Positions 50,649 through 60,601 of a stretch of DNA of 64,000 nucleotides are shown here, piece after piece. The translations under genes and the position numbers were made by a program. Source of the DNA: Tistrella mobilis KA081020-065 (GTDB lineage: Bacteria > Pseudomonadota > Alphaproteobacteria > Tistrellales > Tistrellaceae); assembly GCF_000264455.2 (NCBI RefSeq), contig NC_017956.1, positions 1,905,501-1,969,500 of the forward strand, given 5' to 3'. The notes beneath the pieces were generated by a model. It made no database searches and was not told where the DNA came from. It saw only the letters and a list, made by a program, of their open reading frames with translations. The first letter of the stretch is position 1. Each line of letters opens with the position of its first letter.

Positions 50649-51839
50649 TCAGGCGTGTCCAATGCGCCGCGCAGCGAGGTCGAGAACGACCCGCGCTGCC
50701 CGAGCGCTGGGCCGCGCCGGATCGTCGGCGGGTCCCCGCAACCGGCTGAGCGCTTCCGCAAGATCCGCACGCTGGGCATCGCGCAGGTCTGCACGCTCTA
50801 TCAGCGGGGTCAGGGTCCGGACCATGTCGTCGGGTGTCGCCTTGTCCTGGATGAGTTCGGGGACGATCTCGCGATCCATGACCAGATTGACCAGGCTGAC
50901 ATGGCGTACCGTCACCAGCCGCCGGGCAATGCTGTAGGTCAGCGGGTTGATCCGGTAGACCACCACCATGGGCACCGACTGTCGCGCCAGCTCCAGGGTC
51001 ACCGTGCCCGATGCGGCAAGGGCCAGATCACCGGCTGCAAAGGCGTCGCGGCGCTCGGCCGCCGTCGCCACCACCACGGCCGGCTGCGGCAAGGCCCAGC
51101 CCGCAACAATGGCGCGAACCCGGTCCGCCTCCGCCCGGATTGCCGGCACCACCACACGCAGCTTCGGATGCCGCTGCGCCAGCCTGGCCAGAGCTTCCCC
51201 CATCGGCGGCGCCAGCCGGGCGATTTCGCCCTTGCGGCTGCCTGGGAGTGCCAGCACCACCAGATCGTCGGGCGTCATGCCGTGTGCGGCCCGGAACCCG
51301 GCTCCGTCGCCGACATCGACGGCATCCTCGACCGCAGGATGGCCGACGAAGGTGCAGGGCAGACCGACCCGGGTGAACCAGGGCGGCTCGAAAGGCAGCA
51401 GGGCCAGCAGGTGATCGAAGATGGCCGCAAACTTTTCCGCCCGCTTCGGCCGCCAGGCCCAGACGGTGGGCGCCACATAATGGACCAGCCTCAGCCCCAG
51501 TGGCTTCAGACGCGTCGCCAGCCGGCGGTTGAAACCGGGGCTGTCGATGGTCACCACAACATCGGGGCGTGCTGTTGCAATGGCTTCTGCCGTCTGGTTC
51601 AGACGCCGCCGCAACGATCGGACATGTGGCAGAACCTCCAGCAGGCCGAACAGGCTGAGTTCTTCCATCGGGAAGAGGCTCTGAAAACCTTCCGCCGCCA
51701 TGGCTTCGCCGCCGACACCCATCAGCCGGACCCGGCCACCGGTCATCTCGCGCAGCGCCCGGATCAGCCGGGCGCCGATCAGATCGCCCGAGGCTTCGCC
51801 GGCAACAAGAGCGATGAGCGGCCCTTCGGTCGCAGTCAC
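50649..51839 (-). CDS. lpxB: Lipid-A-disaccharide synthase
   Basis: Joins UDP-diacylglucosamine and lipid X in lipid A synthesis; 396 residues, GT19. Features are LVAGEASGDLIGARLIRAL at the N terminus, GVGGEAM, DSPGFNRRLA, YVAPTVWAWRP, FVGHP and LALPGSRKGEI. The GTG start at 51839 overlaps the lpxI stop (GTGA). It is the last gene of the lipid A block on this strand and converges with the M28-like gene. Confidence 0.97.
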   Translation of the reverse strand: MTATEGPLIALVAGEASGDLIGARLIRALREMTGGRVRLMGVGGEAMAAEGFQSLFPMEELSLFGLLEVLPHVRSLRRRLNQTAEAIATARPDVVVTIDSPGFNRRLATRLKPLGLRLVHYVAPTVWAWRPKRAEKFAAIFDHLLALLPFEPPWFTRVGLPCTFVGHPAVEDAVDVGDGAGFRAAHGMTPDDLVVLALPGSRKGEIARLAPPMGEALARLAQRHPKLRVVVPAIRAEADRVRAIVAGWALPQPAVVVATAAERRDAFAAGDLALAASGTVTLELARQSVPMVVVYRINPLTYSIARRLVTVRHVSLVNLVMDREIVPELIQDKATPDDMVRTLTPLIERADLRDAQRADLAEALSRLRGPADDPARPSARAARVVLDLAARRIGHA

Positions 51840-52660
51840 GACATTTCCCCCGTGACGAACAGCCCCGCGCCATCCGCAGCTGCAATGATCGCCGGACGGT
51901 CGAGCACCAGAACCCGCCCCGCCCCAAGCGCCAGACCGGCAAAACCGGCCGTCCGGAGCTGATCGATGGTGTCGGTTCCGATGGTCGGCCAGTCGACCCG
52001 GCGTTCCTGCCCGGGCTTGGCCGTCTTCACCAGAACCGGTCGCGACCCCGGCCGCGCCAGTGCACCACATCGGGCGATGAGGGCCTCTGTTCCCTCGATG
52101 GCTTCGACGCCCAGCACGATCCCCTGCTGAACCACGACCGCCTGACCGATGTCGAGACGGCCAAGTGCCTGTACCACCTCAAGGCCCCGGCGGATGTCCA
52201 GCCGCGCCTGATCGTCCGGCGCATGCCGCCCCCAGACGCCGGGCGGTGCATCAAGGCCGCCCGCAATCTGGTCGGCCCCGACCACCCGAAAGCCTTCGGA
52301 TTCCAGGTCGGCCACCACAGCCTTCAGCAGGGCGTCATCCCCCTGCCCGATCCGCGTCGCCACCCGTGCCAGCAGCCTGGCACCTCTGGCATCGGGCATG
52401 ACGGTCGCGAAAGATGGCCGCTTCACGCCGCCGGCCATCACGAGGTCGCGCACGCCCGCGGCCTTGAGCGCCGCGATGATCCGTCCGGCGGCACCGATAC
52501 GGATCCGGGCATGCGGCACGTCTGCAAAGCGTGCCGGATCTCCGGCGCCGTCCAGCACGACCACAAAGACGTCGCGGCCGGCATCGCGGGCGGCCTGCAC
52601 CACCAGTTCGGGCAGGCGCCCGGCGCCGGCGATGACACCGAGCGTGGCCTCGCTGGTCAC
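51836..52660 (-). CDS. lpxI: UDP-2,3-diacylglucosamine pyrophosphatase LpxI
   Basis: Hydrolyses UDP-2,3-diacylglucosamine to lipid X; 274 residues. It starts TLGVIAGAGRLPELVVQAAR and has VMAGGVKRPSF, GDDALLKAVV and a C-terminal VDWPTIGTDTIDQL...AGLALGAGRVLVLDR segment, all typical of LpxI (DUF1009). LpxI replaces LpxH in alphaproteobacteria. The GTG start overlaps the lpxA stop by 4 nt. Confidence 0.96.
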   Translation of the reverse strand: MTSEATLGVIAGAGRLPELVVQAARDAGRDVFVVVLDGAGDPARFADVPHARIRIGAAGRIIAALKAAGVRDLVMAGGVKRPSFATVMPDARGARLLARVATRIGQGDDALLKAVVADLESEGFRVVGADQIAGGLDAPPGVWGRHAPDDQARLDIRRGLEVVQALGRLDIGQAVVVQQGIVLGVEAIEGTEALIARCGALARPGSRPVLVKTAKPGQERRVDWPTIGTDTIDQLRTAGFAGLALGAGRVLVLDRPAIIAAADGAGLFVTGEMS

Positions 52661-53496
52661 GATGCGTCGCCCGCTCCGCCCTTCACCCGCGGGCGGGTCA
52701 GGGCCCGGTCGGCCTCCGCCTTCACGAAGTCGATCAGCGGGCGCACGGCCTCCACCTCACCGAACTCCGCCTCGACGGCAGCCAGGCGTTCGGCCTGAGT
52801 GCCGCCATCGGCCAGGAACAACCGGCGATAGGCCGCCCGCACCGCATGCATGTCCTCGCGGCTGAAGCCGCGCCGCTTCATGCCGACGATGTTGAGGCCG
52901 GCCAGATGGGCACGCTCACCGGTCACCGTCCCATAGGGGATGACGTCGGCTTCCACGCCCGACATGCCGCCGATCATCGCATGGGCGCCGATCCGCACCC
53001 ACTGATGCACCGCCGACAGACCGCCGATGATCGCATGATCTTCGACCCGGACATGACCGCCGAGCGTCGCATTGTTGACCAGCAGGCAGTGATTGCCGAC
53101 ATGGCAATCATGGGCGACATGGGCCCCCACCATCAGCAGCACGTTGTTGCCGATGGAGGTCAGCATGCCGCCGCCCTCGGTACCGGGATTGACGGTCACA
53201 TGCTCGCGGGCGACGACGTCGTCCCCGATTTCGATCCGGCTGTCTTCCCCCCGATATTTCAGGTCCTGGGGCTGGTGGCCGATGACCGCGAAAGGAAAGG
53301 CCTGAAAGCGGGCCCCGATGCGTGTGTTGCCCGTGACGACGACATGGCTGTGGAGCACGGAGTGGGGGCCGATCTCCACCCGCGGGCCGACGACGCAGAA
53401 CGGGCCGATGCGACTGCCGGCGCCGATACGGGCACCCTCCTCGACAACCGCACTCGGATGGATCTGGATGGCCTCGGTCATGGTTTCATCCGTCAC
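52657..53496 (-). CDS. lpxA: UDP-N-acetylglucosamine acyltransferase LpxA
   Basis: First acylation step of lipid A; 279 residues with left-handed beta-helix hexapeptide repeats (IHPSAVVEEGARIGAGSRIGPF..., HSHVVVTGNTRIG). The catalytic His is in the VGAHVAHDCHVG segment, and the C-terminal helical domain includes NIVGMKRRGFSREDM. The GTG at 53496 overlaps the fabZ stop; an ATG five codons later (MTEAIQIHP) is an alternative. Confidence 0.97.
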   Translation of the reverse strand: MTDETMTEAIQIHPSAVVEEGARIGAGSRIGPFCVVGPRVEIGPHSVLHSHVVVTGNTRIGARFQAFPFAVIGHQPQDLKYRGEDSRIEIGDDVVAREHVTVNPGTEGGGMLTSIGNNVLLMVGAHVAHDCHVGNHCLLVNNATLGGHVRVEDHAIIGGLSAVHQWVRIGAHAMIGGMSGVEADVIPYGTVTGERAHLAGLNIVGMKRRGFSREDMHAVRAAYRRLFLADGGTQAERLAAVEAEFGEVEAVRPLIDFVKAEADRALTRPRVKGGAGDAS

Positions 53497-53969
53497 GCGC
53501 GGTCGACGATCATGGCGGCGAAGGTGGCCTGTGCCACCACCTTGTCGTCGACGGTCACCTTCGACTCAAACTTCCACACCGCACCGCGGCTCTGCTTCTT
53601 CTCGACATTCACACGCATGACATCGCCCGGCTTCACAGGCCGGCGGAACCGCGCTTCATCGATCGACATGAAGTAGACCAACTTGCCTTCGCTGTCGGGG
53701 CCGAGGGTACGGACCACGAGCACGGCCGCCGTCTGCGCCATGCTTTCGATGATCATCACGCCCGGCATGATCGGCGCGCCGGGGAAGTGGCCCTGGAACT
53801 GATATTCGTTCATCGAGACACATTTGATGCCGACTGCGCCCACGTTCGGCTTTACGTCGACCACCTTGTCGATCAGCAGGAACGGATAGCGGTGCGGAAT
53901 CATCTCCATGACCCGCTCGATCTCGATCACCTCGGACTGTTCTGCAGAAGGCACGGTGGTTTCGCTCAT
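53493..53969 (-). CDS. fabZ: (3R)-hydroxyacyl-ACP dehydratase FabZ
   Basis: Hot-dog-fold dehydratase of fatty acid elongation, 158 residues. The active site His and Glu are in GHFPGAPIMPGVMIIESMAQTA. The N terminus has MEMIPHRYPFLLIDKVV. It lies between lpxD and lpxA, the conserved position that balances fatty-acid and lipid A synthesis. ATG start with GGGGA nearby. Confidence 0.98.
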   Translation of the reverse strand: MSETTVPSAEQSEVIEIERVMEMIPHRYPFLLIDKVVDVKPNVGAVGIKCVSMNEYQFQGHFPGAPIMPGVMIIESMAQTAAVLVVRTLGPDSEGKLVYFMSIDEARFRRPVKPGDVMRVNVEKKQSRGAVWKFESKVTVDDKVVAQATFAAMIVDRA

Positions 53970-54033
53970 CTCGATGGATATCCCCTGAAAAGTCGCCCTC
54001 GCGGATTGTTTCCCGCTGTCGGGCTGCCCGATG

Positions 54034-55065
54034 TCATTTCGGCTCCCGGTCGCGCCGCCGGATCAGCTTCGCCAGTGTCACACTCTGACGATGCCAGTCG
54101 CGCACCGGAACCGCCGGATAGCCGCCCCACACCGCCCTGGCCGGTACGTCGGTGATGACCCCCGACTTAGCCGCCAGTTGGGCGCCGGCACCGATGTTGA
54201 GATGACCGGCAATGCCGACCTGGCCGCCGGCCACCACGAAATCGCCCAGCACGGTGGACCCGGAAATGCCAACCTGCGCCACGATCACGCAACCGCGACC
54301 AAGGCGGACGTTGTGACCCAGCGTCACCAGATTGTCGATCATGCAACCATCGCCGATGATCGTGTCAGGTCCGGCGCCGCGATCGATGGTCGAATTCGCG
54401 CCGATCTCCACGTCGTTGCCGATCACCACCCGGCCGACCTGAGGAATACGGACATGACCGACGGCCGGATCGCTGGCAAAGCCGAAACCATCCTGGCCGA
54501 TCCGCACACCGGTATAGACATAGACCCGGTCACCGAGGATGGCGAAGCCGACATAGGCGCCGGCGCCGATCACGCAATTCCGACCGATCACCGTGTTCCG
54601 GTCGATGACGGCATTGGCCTGGATAATGCTGCCGTCGCCGATTCGGGCACCAGCCATCACCACCGCACCCGGGCCGATCTCGACATCGCTTCCCAGTTCT
54701 ACGCCATCCTCAACCACCGCGCGAGGATGAACTCCCGGGCTGGTGGGCCGTGGTGGATGAAACCGCCGGGAAATCCGTGCAAAGGCCATGTAAGGTGCCG
54801 GCGACACCAGCAGGGGCAGATGGGCAGGCGCACGCTCGGCATCGGCCGGCGACAGGATGCACAGCCCCGCCCGACACTCGGCCAGCCTGGGCAGATAGGA
54901 CCGGTTGTTCAGGAAGGTGACGTCGGCCGGACCGGCAGCATCGATCGGGGCGACGGCGCTGAGCATGCCCGCAGGCGCCGGACCGGCCAGAACTGCGTTC
55001 GCCGCCTCTGCCAGTTCCTGCGCCGTAAACGGCCCGGCAACATCGAAGAACCGTGGATCAGCCAT
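54034..55065 (-). CDS. lpxD: UDP-3-O-(3-hydroxymyristoyl)glucosamine N-acyltransferase LpxD
   Basis: N-acylation step of lipid A; 343 residues from ATG 55065. It has the uridine-binding N-terminal domain (FTAQELAEAANAVLAGPAP, ADVTFLNNRSYLP), then hexapeptide repeats from about residue 105 (HPRAVVEDGVELGSDVEIGPG) with the catalytic His in LVTLGHNVRLG. The start is uncertain: GTG at 55098 and ATG at 55077 are in frame, and an AGGAGGG lies between them. Confidence 0.95.
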   Translation of the reverse strand: MADPRFFDVAGPFTAQELAEAANAVLAGPAPAGMLSAVAPIDAAGPADVTFLNNRSYLPRLAECRAGLCILSPADAERAPAHLPLLVSPAPYMAFARISRRFHPPRPTSPGVHPRAVVEDGVELGSDVEIGPGAVVMAGARIGDGSIIQANAVIDRNTVIGRNCVIGAGAYVGFAILGDRVYVYTGVRIGQDGFGFASDPAVGHVRIPQVGRVVIGNDVEIGANSTIDRGAGPDTIIGDGCMIDNLVTLGHNVRLGRGCVIVAQVGISGSTVLGDFVVAGGQVGIAGHLNIGAGAQLAAKSGVITDVPARAVWGGYPAVPVRDWHRQSVTLAKLIRRRDREPK

Positions 55066-55176
55066 GGCTTTTCCCATCCCTCCTGTTGGAGACGGCACCG
55101 TGACGCTCCCGCCACGGTGCCGCTTCCGATCGTCTGATCATGTCCGCAGGTCCCGAACGGAGCCCGCAGAGACCGA

Positions 55177-55764
55177 TCACTTCTTAGGTGCCTGGGCCTT
55201 GGGCAGATCCAGTTTCGGCACGCTCTTGTTCATGCGCTGGATGATCTCGTCGGTCACATCCAGGCCGTTGTCCACCAGAATGGTGGTCTGGCGCGGCAGG
55301 ACCAGGGTGTAGCCCCGCTCCTCGGCCAGATTGGCAAGCACCTGCAGGAAGGCCTGGTCGATGGCCATCTGCGCACGCGCGCTGGTCTCGTCGAAAGACC
55401 GACGACGTTCGGCAACCGCCTTCTGCATCTCACCGTATTTGCGCTCGAACTCCTCGCGGCGCTTCTGGAAGGCCTCGGGAGACAGCAGGCTGCGCTGCTT
55501 CTGGAGGTCCTCCTGCTCCTTGCGCAGGGCCTCCTCGTCTTTGGCGATGCCGTCGCGGAAGCCGGCGCGCACCTTGCCGAGCTGCTCCTGCAGGCTCTTG
55601 GCGGCGCTGGTCTCCTCCATCACCTTCTGCACATCGACGACGGCAACGCTCAACGGCTTCTGCTGAGCGGCGGCCGGGCCGGCAGCCACAAGAGAGGCGG
55701 AGGTGAGGGCGAGCCCGGCGGCAAGCGCGACACCACGCAGGCGCTGGCCGATCTTGGAAGTCAT
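55177..55764 (-). CDS. skp: Periplasmic chaperone Skp/OmpH family
   Basis: Holds unfolded outer-membrane proteins in the periplasm for BamA; 195 residues. A signal peptide (GVALAAGLALTSASLVAAGPAAAQ) is followed by SVAVVDVQKVMEETSAAK and a long charged coiled coil (about residues 70-150), then the conserved YTLVLPRQTTILVDNGLDVTDEII end. ATG at 55764 was preferred over a frame opening 16 codons earlier. It is 4 nt from bamA. Confidence 0.95.
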   Translation of the reverse strand: MTSKIGQRLRGVALAAGLALTSASLVAAGPAAAQQKPLSVAVVDVQKVMEETSAAKSLQEQLGKVRAGFRDGIAKDEEALRKEQEDLQKQRSLLSPEAFQKRREEFERKYGEMQKAVAERRRSFDETSARAQMAIDQAFLQVLANLAEERGYTLVLPRQTTILVDNGLDVTDEIIQRMNKSVPKLDLPKAQAPKK

Positions 55765-55768
55765 GGGT

Positions 55769-58060
55769 TCAGAACCTCGTTCCGAAGCTGAAACGGAAGA
55801 CTTCTGTATCATCGAAATCCTCCTTGAGAACCGCCTGGGCAGCGTCCAGGCGGATGGGACCGAAAGGCGAAATCCAGGTCAGGCCCACGCCAATCGAGGC
55901 GCGGATCGAGTTAACATCCCGGATTTCGGGACCGCTGTCGTCGAGTTCGGTGACACTGCCGAAATCGCTGAACACGCGGCCACGCACGTCGTAGTCATCC
56001 GGCAGCCCCAGAGGGAAGCCGACTTCGACCGTGCCCGAATAGAGGAAGTTGCCGCCGAGGGCATCACCGGCCTCTACGTCGCGCGGGCCGACACCGGCGG
56101 TCGCGAAGCCACGCAGGCTGTCCCCGCCAAGGAAGAAGCGATCATTGATCGGCACGTCTTCACCCAGGCCCACGATATAGCCTACCTGACCACTGACCAG
56201 ACCGACCACGTCGTCAGTAATCGGATAGTACCATGCGGCATCCACTCGGTGACGCGCGTACTTGGCATCGCCGCCAAGGCCGGCCAGATCCTGAGTCAAG
56301 CGCAACAGATAGCCGTCCCGTGGATCGACTTTGCTGTCCCGCTTGTCGTAAGTGAAGGTCTGGCTGACAATCGAACTGAGACGATCGCCCTCCTGCTCCC
56401 GAATATAGCGCGAGGCGTCATCGTCGACGTCCGTTACTTCATCATTACGCAAGGTATATTTGAGACCATGCCGCAGGCTCGGTGTCAGCCAGTAATCAGC
56501 ACGCAGTGCACCACCGGTCGTCTTCTGCACATAACCGGACTCGTCTTCACGGTCGATCTCGCGGCGGAAGACGTCGAAGCCGGCGGCAACGTCGCGATTC
56601 AGAAAATAGGGTTCAGTGAAGCTGAGATCGATCAGCTGCTCATCGCCCGAAATCGTGAAGCCCAGCCGCAGATCCTGGCCCCGGCCCAGCAGGTTGCGTT
56701 CACGGATACCCACGTCACCCAGCGGACCGGAGCCCGTCGAGTAGCCCACGCCGAACGAGATTTCACCGGTCGACTTCTCCTCCACATCGACCTTGACCAC
56801 CGTCTTGTCAGGGTCGCTGCCGGGCTCTGTGGTCACCTCGACCTTGTCGAAATAGTCCAGATTGCGGACGCGATCCCGCGAGGTGCGGATGCGCTCGGCG
56901 TTGAACGGATCACCTTCCGCCACACGAAATTCGCGGCGAATGACTTCGTCCAGCGTCCGGGCGTTGCCGTTCACCTCGATACGTTCGATGAAGTTCCGTG
57001 GTCCTTCATCGATATTGTAGGTGATGTTGATGACGTGGGTCTCACGATCCTTGCTCACCGAGGGCTGAACCCGCACGAAGGGGTAGCCGCGATTGGTGAC
57101 TTCAGTCGTAAGGGCCTCGACGGTGCGATCGACCTTCGTCGCGTCGTACCAGTCGTCGCTTTCGGTTTCCACCACATCGCTGAGCGTGGCGGTGTCGAGC
57201 CCCGGCAGGGTGCTCTGCACATCCACCTTGCCCAGCTTGTAACGCTCGCCCTCTTCCACCACGAAAGTGACGTAGAACTCTTCGCCCTCAGGCGCCAGTT
57301 CCGCCACGGCCGACTGCACAGAGAAATCGGCATAACCGTTCTTCAGATAGAACCGGCGCAGCAGTTCGCGATCGTAATTCAGACGGTCCGGGTCGTAGGT
57401 GTCATTCGAGGTGAAGAAATTATACCAGCGCGCCTCGGTGGTCAGGACGACATCGCGAAGCGCACTGTCGCTGAACCGGTCATTGCCGGTGAAGCTGATC
57501 TTGCGCACCTCGGTCCGCGGACCTTCCTCGATCTCGAAGATCAGGTCGACACGGTTCTGATCGAGCTGAATGATCTTGGGGTCAATCCGGGCGGCATAGC
57601 GGCCGTTGCGCCGATAGACCTCCTGCAGACGCTCCACATCCTGGGCGACCCGGGTGCGGGTGTAGACCGTACGCGGACGCAGCAGCACCTCCTTCTCGAG
57701 GTCGCTGTCTTCCAGGCGCCGATTGCCCTCAAAGTCGATCCGGTTGATGACCGGGTTCTCGACCACGTCCACCACCAGCGTATTGCCTTCGACACGCAGG
57801 GCGACGTCGGCAAACAGACCTGTGCCGTAGAGGGTCTTGAGGCTCTCGTCAATCAGGGATGGATCGGCAGGATCCCCCTGGCGCAAGGACAGGTAGGACC
57901 GGATGGTCTCCGCCTCGATGCGCTGATTGCCGTTCACCTGGATACGGTCGATCCGGACCGCCTGGGCGGCCGGTGGCGCCACGGGCGCCTGAGCATGCGC
58001 GATTGCCGTGCTGGCGAGCATCGTCGCCGTCATGGTCATGGCCAGCCAAGAACGCGGCAC
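55769..58060 (-). CDS. bamA: Outer membrane protein assembly factor BamA
   Basis: Core of the BAM complex that inserts beta-barrels; 763 residues. The GTG start at 58060 has GGGAGG 6 nt upstream, followed by a signal peptide (MTATMLASTAIAHAQ). Five POTRA domains span about residues 35-430 (IDRIQVNGNQRIEAETIRSYL opens the first), then the 16-strand barrel with the family motif DSLRGF region GGDSLRGFATAGVG and a C-terminal aromatic ending FSFGTRF. Its partners skp and rseP are adjacent. Confidence 0.97.
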   Translation of the reverse strand: MPRSWLAMTMTATMLASTAIAHAQAPVAPPAAQAVRIDRIQVNGNQRIEAETIRSYLSLRQGDPADPSLIDESLKTLYGTGLFADVALRVEGNTLVVDVVENPVINRIDFEGNRRLEDSDLEKEVLLRPRTVYTRTRVAQDVERLQEVYRRNGRYAARIDPKIIQLDQNRVDLIFEIEEGPRTEVRKISFTGNDRFSDSALRDVVLTTEARWYNFFTSNDTYDPDRLNYDRELLRRFYLKNGYADFSVQSAVAELAPEGEEFYVTFVVEEGERYKLGKVDVQSTLPGLDTATLSDVVETESDDWYDATKVDRTVEALTTEVTNRGYPFVRVQPSVSKDRETHVINITYNIDEGPRNFIERIEVNGNARTLDEVIRREFRVAEGDPFNAERIRTSRDRVRNLDYFDKVEVTTEPGSDPDKTVVKVDVEEKSTGEISFGVGYSTGSGPLGDVGIRERNLLGRGQDLRLGFTISGDEQLIDLSFTEPYFLNRDVAAGFDVFRREIDREDESGYVQKTTGGALRADYWLTPSLRHGLKYTLRNDEVTDVDDDASRYIREQEGDRLSSIVSQTFTYDKRDSKVDPRDGYLLRLTQDLAGLGGDAKYARHRVDAAWYYPITDDVVGLVSGQVGYIVGLGEDVPINDRFFLGGDSLRGFATAGVGPRDVEAGDALGGNFLYSGTVEVGFPLGLPDDYDVRGRVFSDFGSVTELDDSGPEIRDVNSIRASIGVGLTWISPFGPIRLDAAQAVLKEDFDDTEVFRFSFGTRF

Positions 58061-58182
58061 GCGGGGCCTCCCACCTCAAGCCAGATGTCGGCCGGGCGAT
58101 CACGCCCGGCCGACCTCAAAAATTCATGCGACCCGCCGGACCTCTCCCACCGGGCCCCCCTCTCCTGCCGCATCACAATGCG

Positions 58183-59340
58183 TCAGGTGAAGAGGCCTGC
58201 AAGATAGTCGACAACCCGGAGCCTGACGAGATCATTCCAGGTCGCTACGATCATCAACGTCAATACCAAGACCAGCCCGAAGCGGAAACCATATTCTTGC
58301 GCCCGCTGGCTCAGCGGACGACCTCGCGCCGCCTCGGCTGCATAGAATGCCAGATGTCCGCCATCGAGCAAGGGGACCGGCAAAAGATTGATCAGGCCGA
58401 GATTGATCGACAGCATCGCCGTAAACCAGATGACGGTCGCCACACTCATGCGCACAACCTCACCGGACATCTGAGCAATGCCGATCACGCCCGCCAGTTC
58501 TTCGGTGCCCCTCGTCCCGGCGATCATTTCCCCGACGGCGCCAAAGGTCATGGCGACGATCGACACCGTTTCGCGCACCGCACCGGTGACTGCCTCCACC
58601 GGGCCCTGCCGGACCCATTCTGTGCCCGATGCCGAAATGCCGATCCGCGGCATCTGGTGCGTGTTGCCGAAGCGGTCATCGACCGACACCATCTCAGGCG
58701 TCAGTGACATGGAAATGACACGGCCGTCGCGATCGACTTCCAGCGTCACCGGCTGACCATTGCCGGCAACCACCGCGGTCTGCAGATCCTCGAACCGGGT
58801 GACGGCGCGGCCGTCGACGCCGGTGACCCTGTCGCCCGGCTCCAGCCCGGCAGCGGCCGCCGGACTGTCCTCGAGAACAGTCCCGATCACCGCCGGTGTG
58901 GTCTGCTGCCCCCAGATCATGTAGAGCGCAGCCAGTGCCACGATCGCATAAATGAAGTTGAACACGGGGCCCGCCGCGACGATGGCGGCCCGCGCCTTCA
59001 CCGGGCGCCCGTGGAAGGACACCTTGCCGGTCGCAGGATCATCTGCGGCAATGCCGCCCGCGCTGGTCGCGTCGGCATCGCCATACATCTTCACATAACC
59101 GCCGAGCGGCAGAAGCGAAACCTTCCAGCGGGTCCCGGATTTCGCCGTCCAGCCGAAGATCTCGGGGCCGAAGCCGATCGAGAAGGTCTCGACGGTCACA
59201 CCGCAGCGCCGCGCCACCCAATAGTGGCCGAATTCGTGCACGAAGACGACGATTCCGAGCACGACGGCGAAGCCGATCGGGTAGCTCAGCGATTGGATAA
59301 GCTGGTCCATCTGCAGCGTCAGATCCCGCTTGAAGTGCAT
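58183..59340 (-). CDS. rseP: Site-2 protease RseP
   Basis: Inner-membrane zinc metalloprotease of regulated intramembrane proteolysis; 385 residues. The HExxH motif is in VVFVHEFGHYWVARR near residue 35. A PDZ domain follows (about residues 140-220: GTVLEDSPAAAAGLEPGDRVTGVDG), and the LDG motif is in LLPVPLLDGGHL near residue 330. It may cleave anti-sigma factors in the envelope stress response. An in-frame ATG ten codons later (MDQLIQSL) is an alternative start. Confidence 0.97.
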   Translation of the reverse strand: MHFKRDLTLQMDQLIQSLSYPIGFAVVLGIVVFVHEFGHYWVARRCGVTVETFSIGFGPEIFGWTAKSGTRWKVSLLPLGGYVKMYGDADATSAGGIAADDPATGKVSFHGRPVKARAAIVAAGPVFNFIYAIVALAALYMIWGQQTTPAVIGTVLEDSPAAAAGLEPGDRVTGVDGRAVTRFEDLQTAVVAGNGQPVTLEVDRDGRVISMSLTPEMVSVDDRFGNTHQMPRIGISASGTEWVRQGPVEAVTGAVRETVSIVAMTFGAVGEMIAGTRGTEELAGVIGIAQMSGEVVRMSVATVIWFTAMLSINLGLINLLPVPLLDGGHLAFYAAEAARGRPLSQRAQEYGFRFGLVLVLTLMIVATWNDLVRLRVVDYLAGLFT

Positions 59341-59389
59341 CGGCGCATCCGCCGGCGCAAAAGGTCGTCCGAAGGGTGGTCGTGGCCGT

Positions 59390-60601
59390 TCAACGGGCGT
59401 CCACCAGGGCCACAGCCCGGCGACGGGCCGCTGCGTCGAGTGCGATCACCTCGTCGATCGACCCGGGGGCCCGGCGAGGCTCTGCTTCCAGCGTATCGGC
59501 CACGACACCGGCAATGTCGAGGAAGCCGATCCGGCGGGCAAGGAAGGCCGCCACAGCCACCTCGTTCGCGGCATTCAGGATTGTGGCGGCGCCGTCCCCG
59601 CATTTCAAGGCGTCGCGGGCGAGGGCCAGACAGGGGAACCGCGTCACATCCGGCGCTTCAAACGACAGCGTTGCGATCCTCGCCAGATCCAGCCTGTCGC
59701 TCGGCGCCGGCCGCCGGTCGGGCCAGGCCAGCGTCCAGGCGATCGGGGTGCGCATGTCCGGCGCGCCCAGATGAGCCAGCACCGATCCATCGGCATACTG
59801 GACCAATCCATGAATGATCGACTGCGGATGGACCAGCACGTCGAGGCGGTCGAGACCCACCGGAAACAGATGATGTGCCTCGATCAGTTCCAGCCCCTTG
59901 TTCATCATCGACGCGCTGTCGACCGAGATCTTCGCCCCCATCGACCAGTTGGGATGGGCAACCGCCTGCTCCGGCGTCACCTGGCGCATCTGATCGAGGG
60001 TCAAGCTCCGGAACGGGCCACCCGAGGCGGTCAGAATGACCTTCTCGACCACATGCAGGCGCTCAGGTTCCAGGATCTGGGCGATGGCGTTGTGCTCGCT
60101 GTCGGCCGGCAGCAGCCGGGCGCCATGACGTTCCACTTCGGCCGTGAACAGATCGCCGGCACAGACGAGGCATTCCTTGTTGGCGAGCGCCACGAGCGCG
60201 CCACGACGCACGGCCGCCAGCGTCGGCGCCAGACCGGCCGAGCCCACGATTGCCGCCATCACCCAGTCCGCCGGGCGTTGTGCCGCCTCGATCAAGGCCT
60301 CTGGTCCGGCCGCCACGTCGATACCGCTGCCGGAAAGGCATGCCTTCAGATCGGCATAGCGTGCAGGATCGGCGGTCACCGCCAACCGCGCCTTCAGCTG
60401 AACGGCATCGCGCGCCAGCTGCTCTACATTGCCGTTGGCGGTCAACGCCTCAACCGGATAGCGCTCGGGATCACGGGCTATCAGATCGATGGTCTGGCGA
60501 CCGACGGATCCGGTGGCCCCGAGGATGGAGATCCGTCGCGGGGCTCCGGACGCTGCATATGAGGAAGAAGGCTGCGCAGGTGACTGTAAGGGTTGGGTCA
60601 T
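59390..60601 (-). CDS. dxr: 1-deoxy-D-xylulose-5-phosphate reductoisomerase
   Basis: Second step of the MEP isoprenoid pathway; 403 residues. NADPH-binding SILGATGSVGRQTIDLIARDP is near the N terminus. Metal and substrate sites are LPADSEHNAI, ILTASGGPFR, HPNWSMGAKISVDSASMMNKGLELIEA and HPQSIIHGLV, all intact. ATG at 60601 overlaps the cdsA stop (ATGA); the longer open frame upstream is a cdsA shadow. It feeds the undecaprenyl synthesis done by UppS nearby. Confidence 0.97.
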   Translation of the reverse strand: MTQPLQSPAQPSSSYAASGAPRRISILGATGSVGRQTIDLIARDPERYPVEALTANGNVEQLARDAVQLKARLAVTADPARYADLKACLSGSGIDVAAGPEALIEAAQRPADWVMAAIVGSAGLAPTLAAVRRGALVALANKECLVCAGDLFTAEVERHGARLLPADSEHNAIAQILEPERLHVVEKVILTASGGPFRSLTLDQMRQVTPEQAVAHPNWSMGAKISVDSASMMNKGLELIEAHHLFPVGLDRLDVLVHPQSIIHGLVQYADGSVLAHLGAPDMRTPIAWTLAWPDRRPAPSDRLDLARIATLSFEAPDVTRFPCLALARDALKCGDGAATILNAANEVAVAAFLARRIGFLDIAGVVADTLEAEPRRAPGSIDEVIALDAAARRRAVALVDAR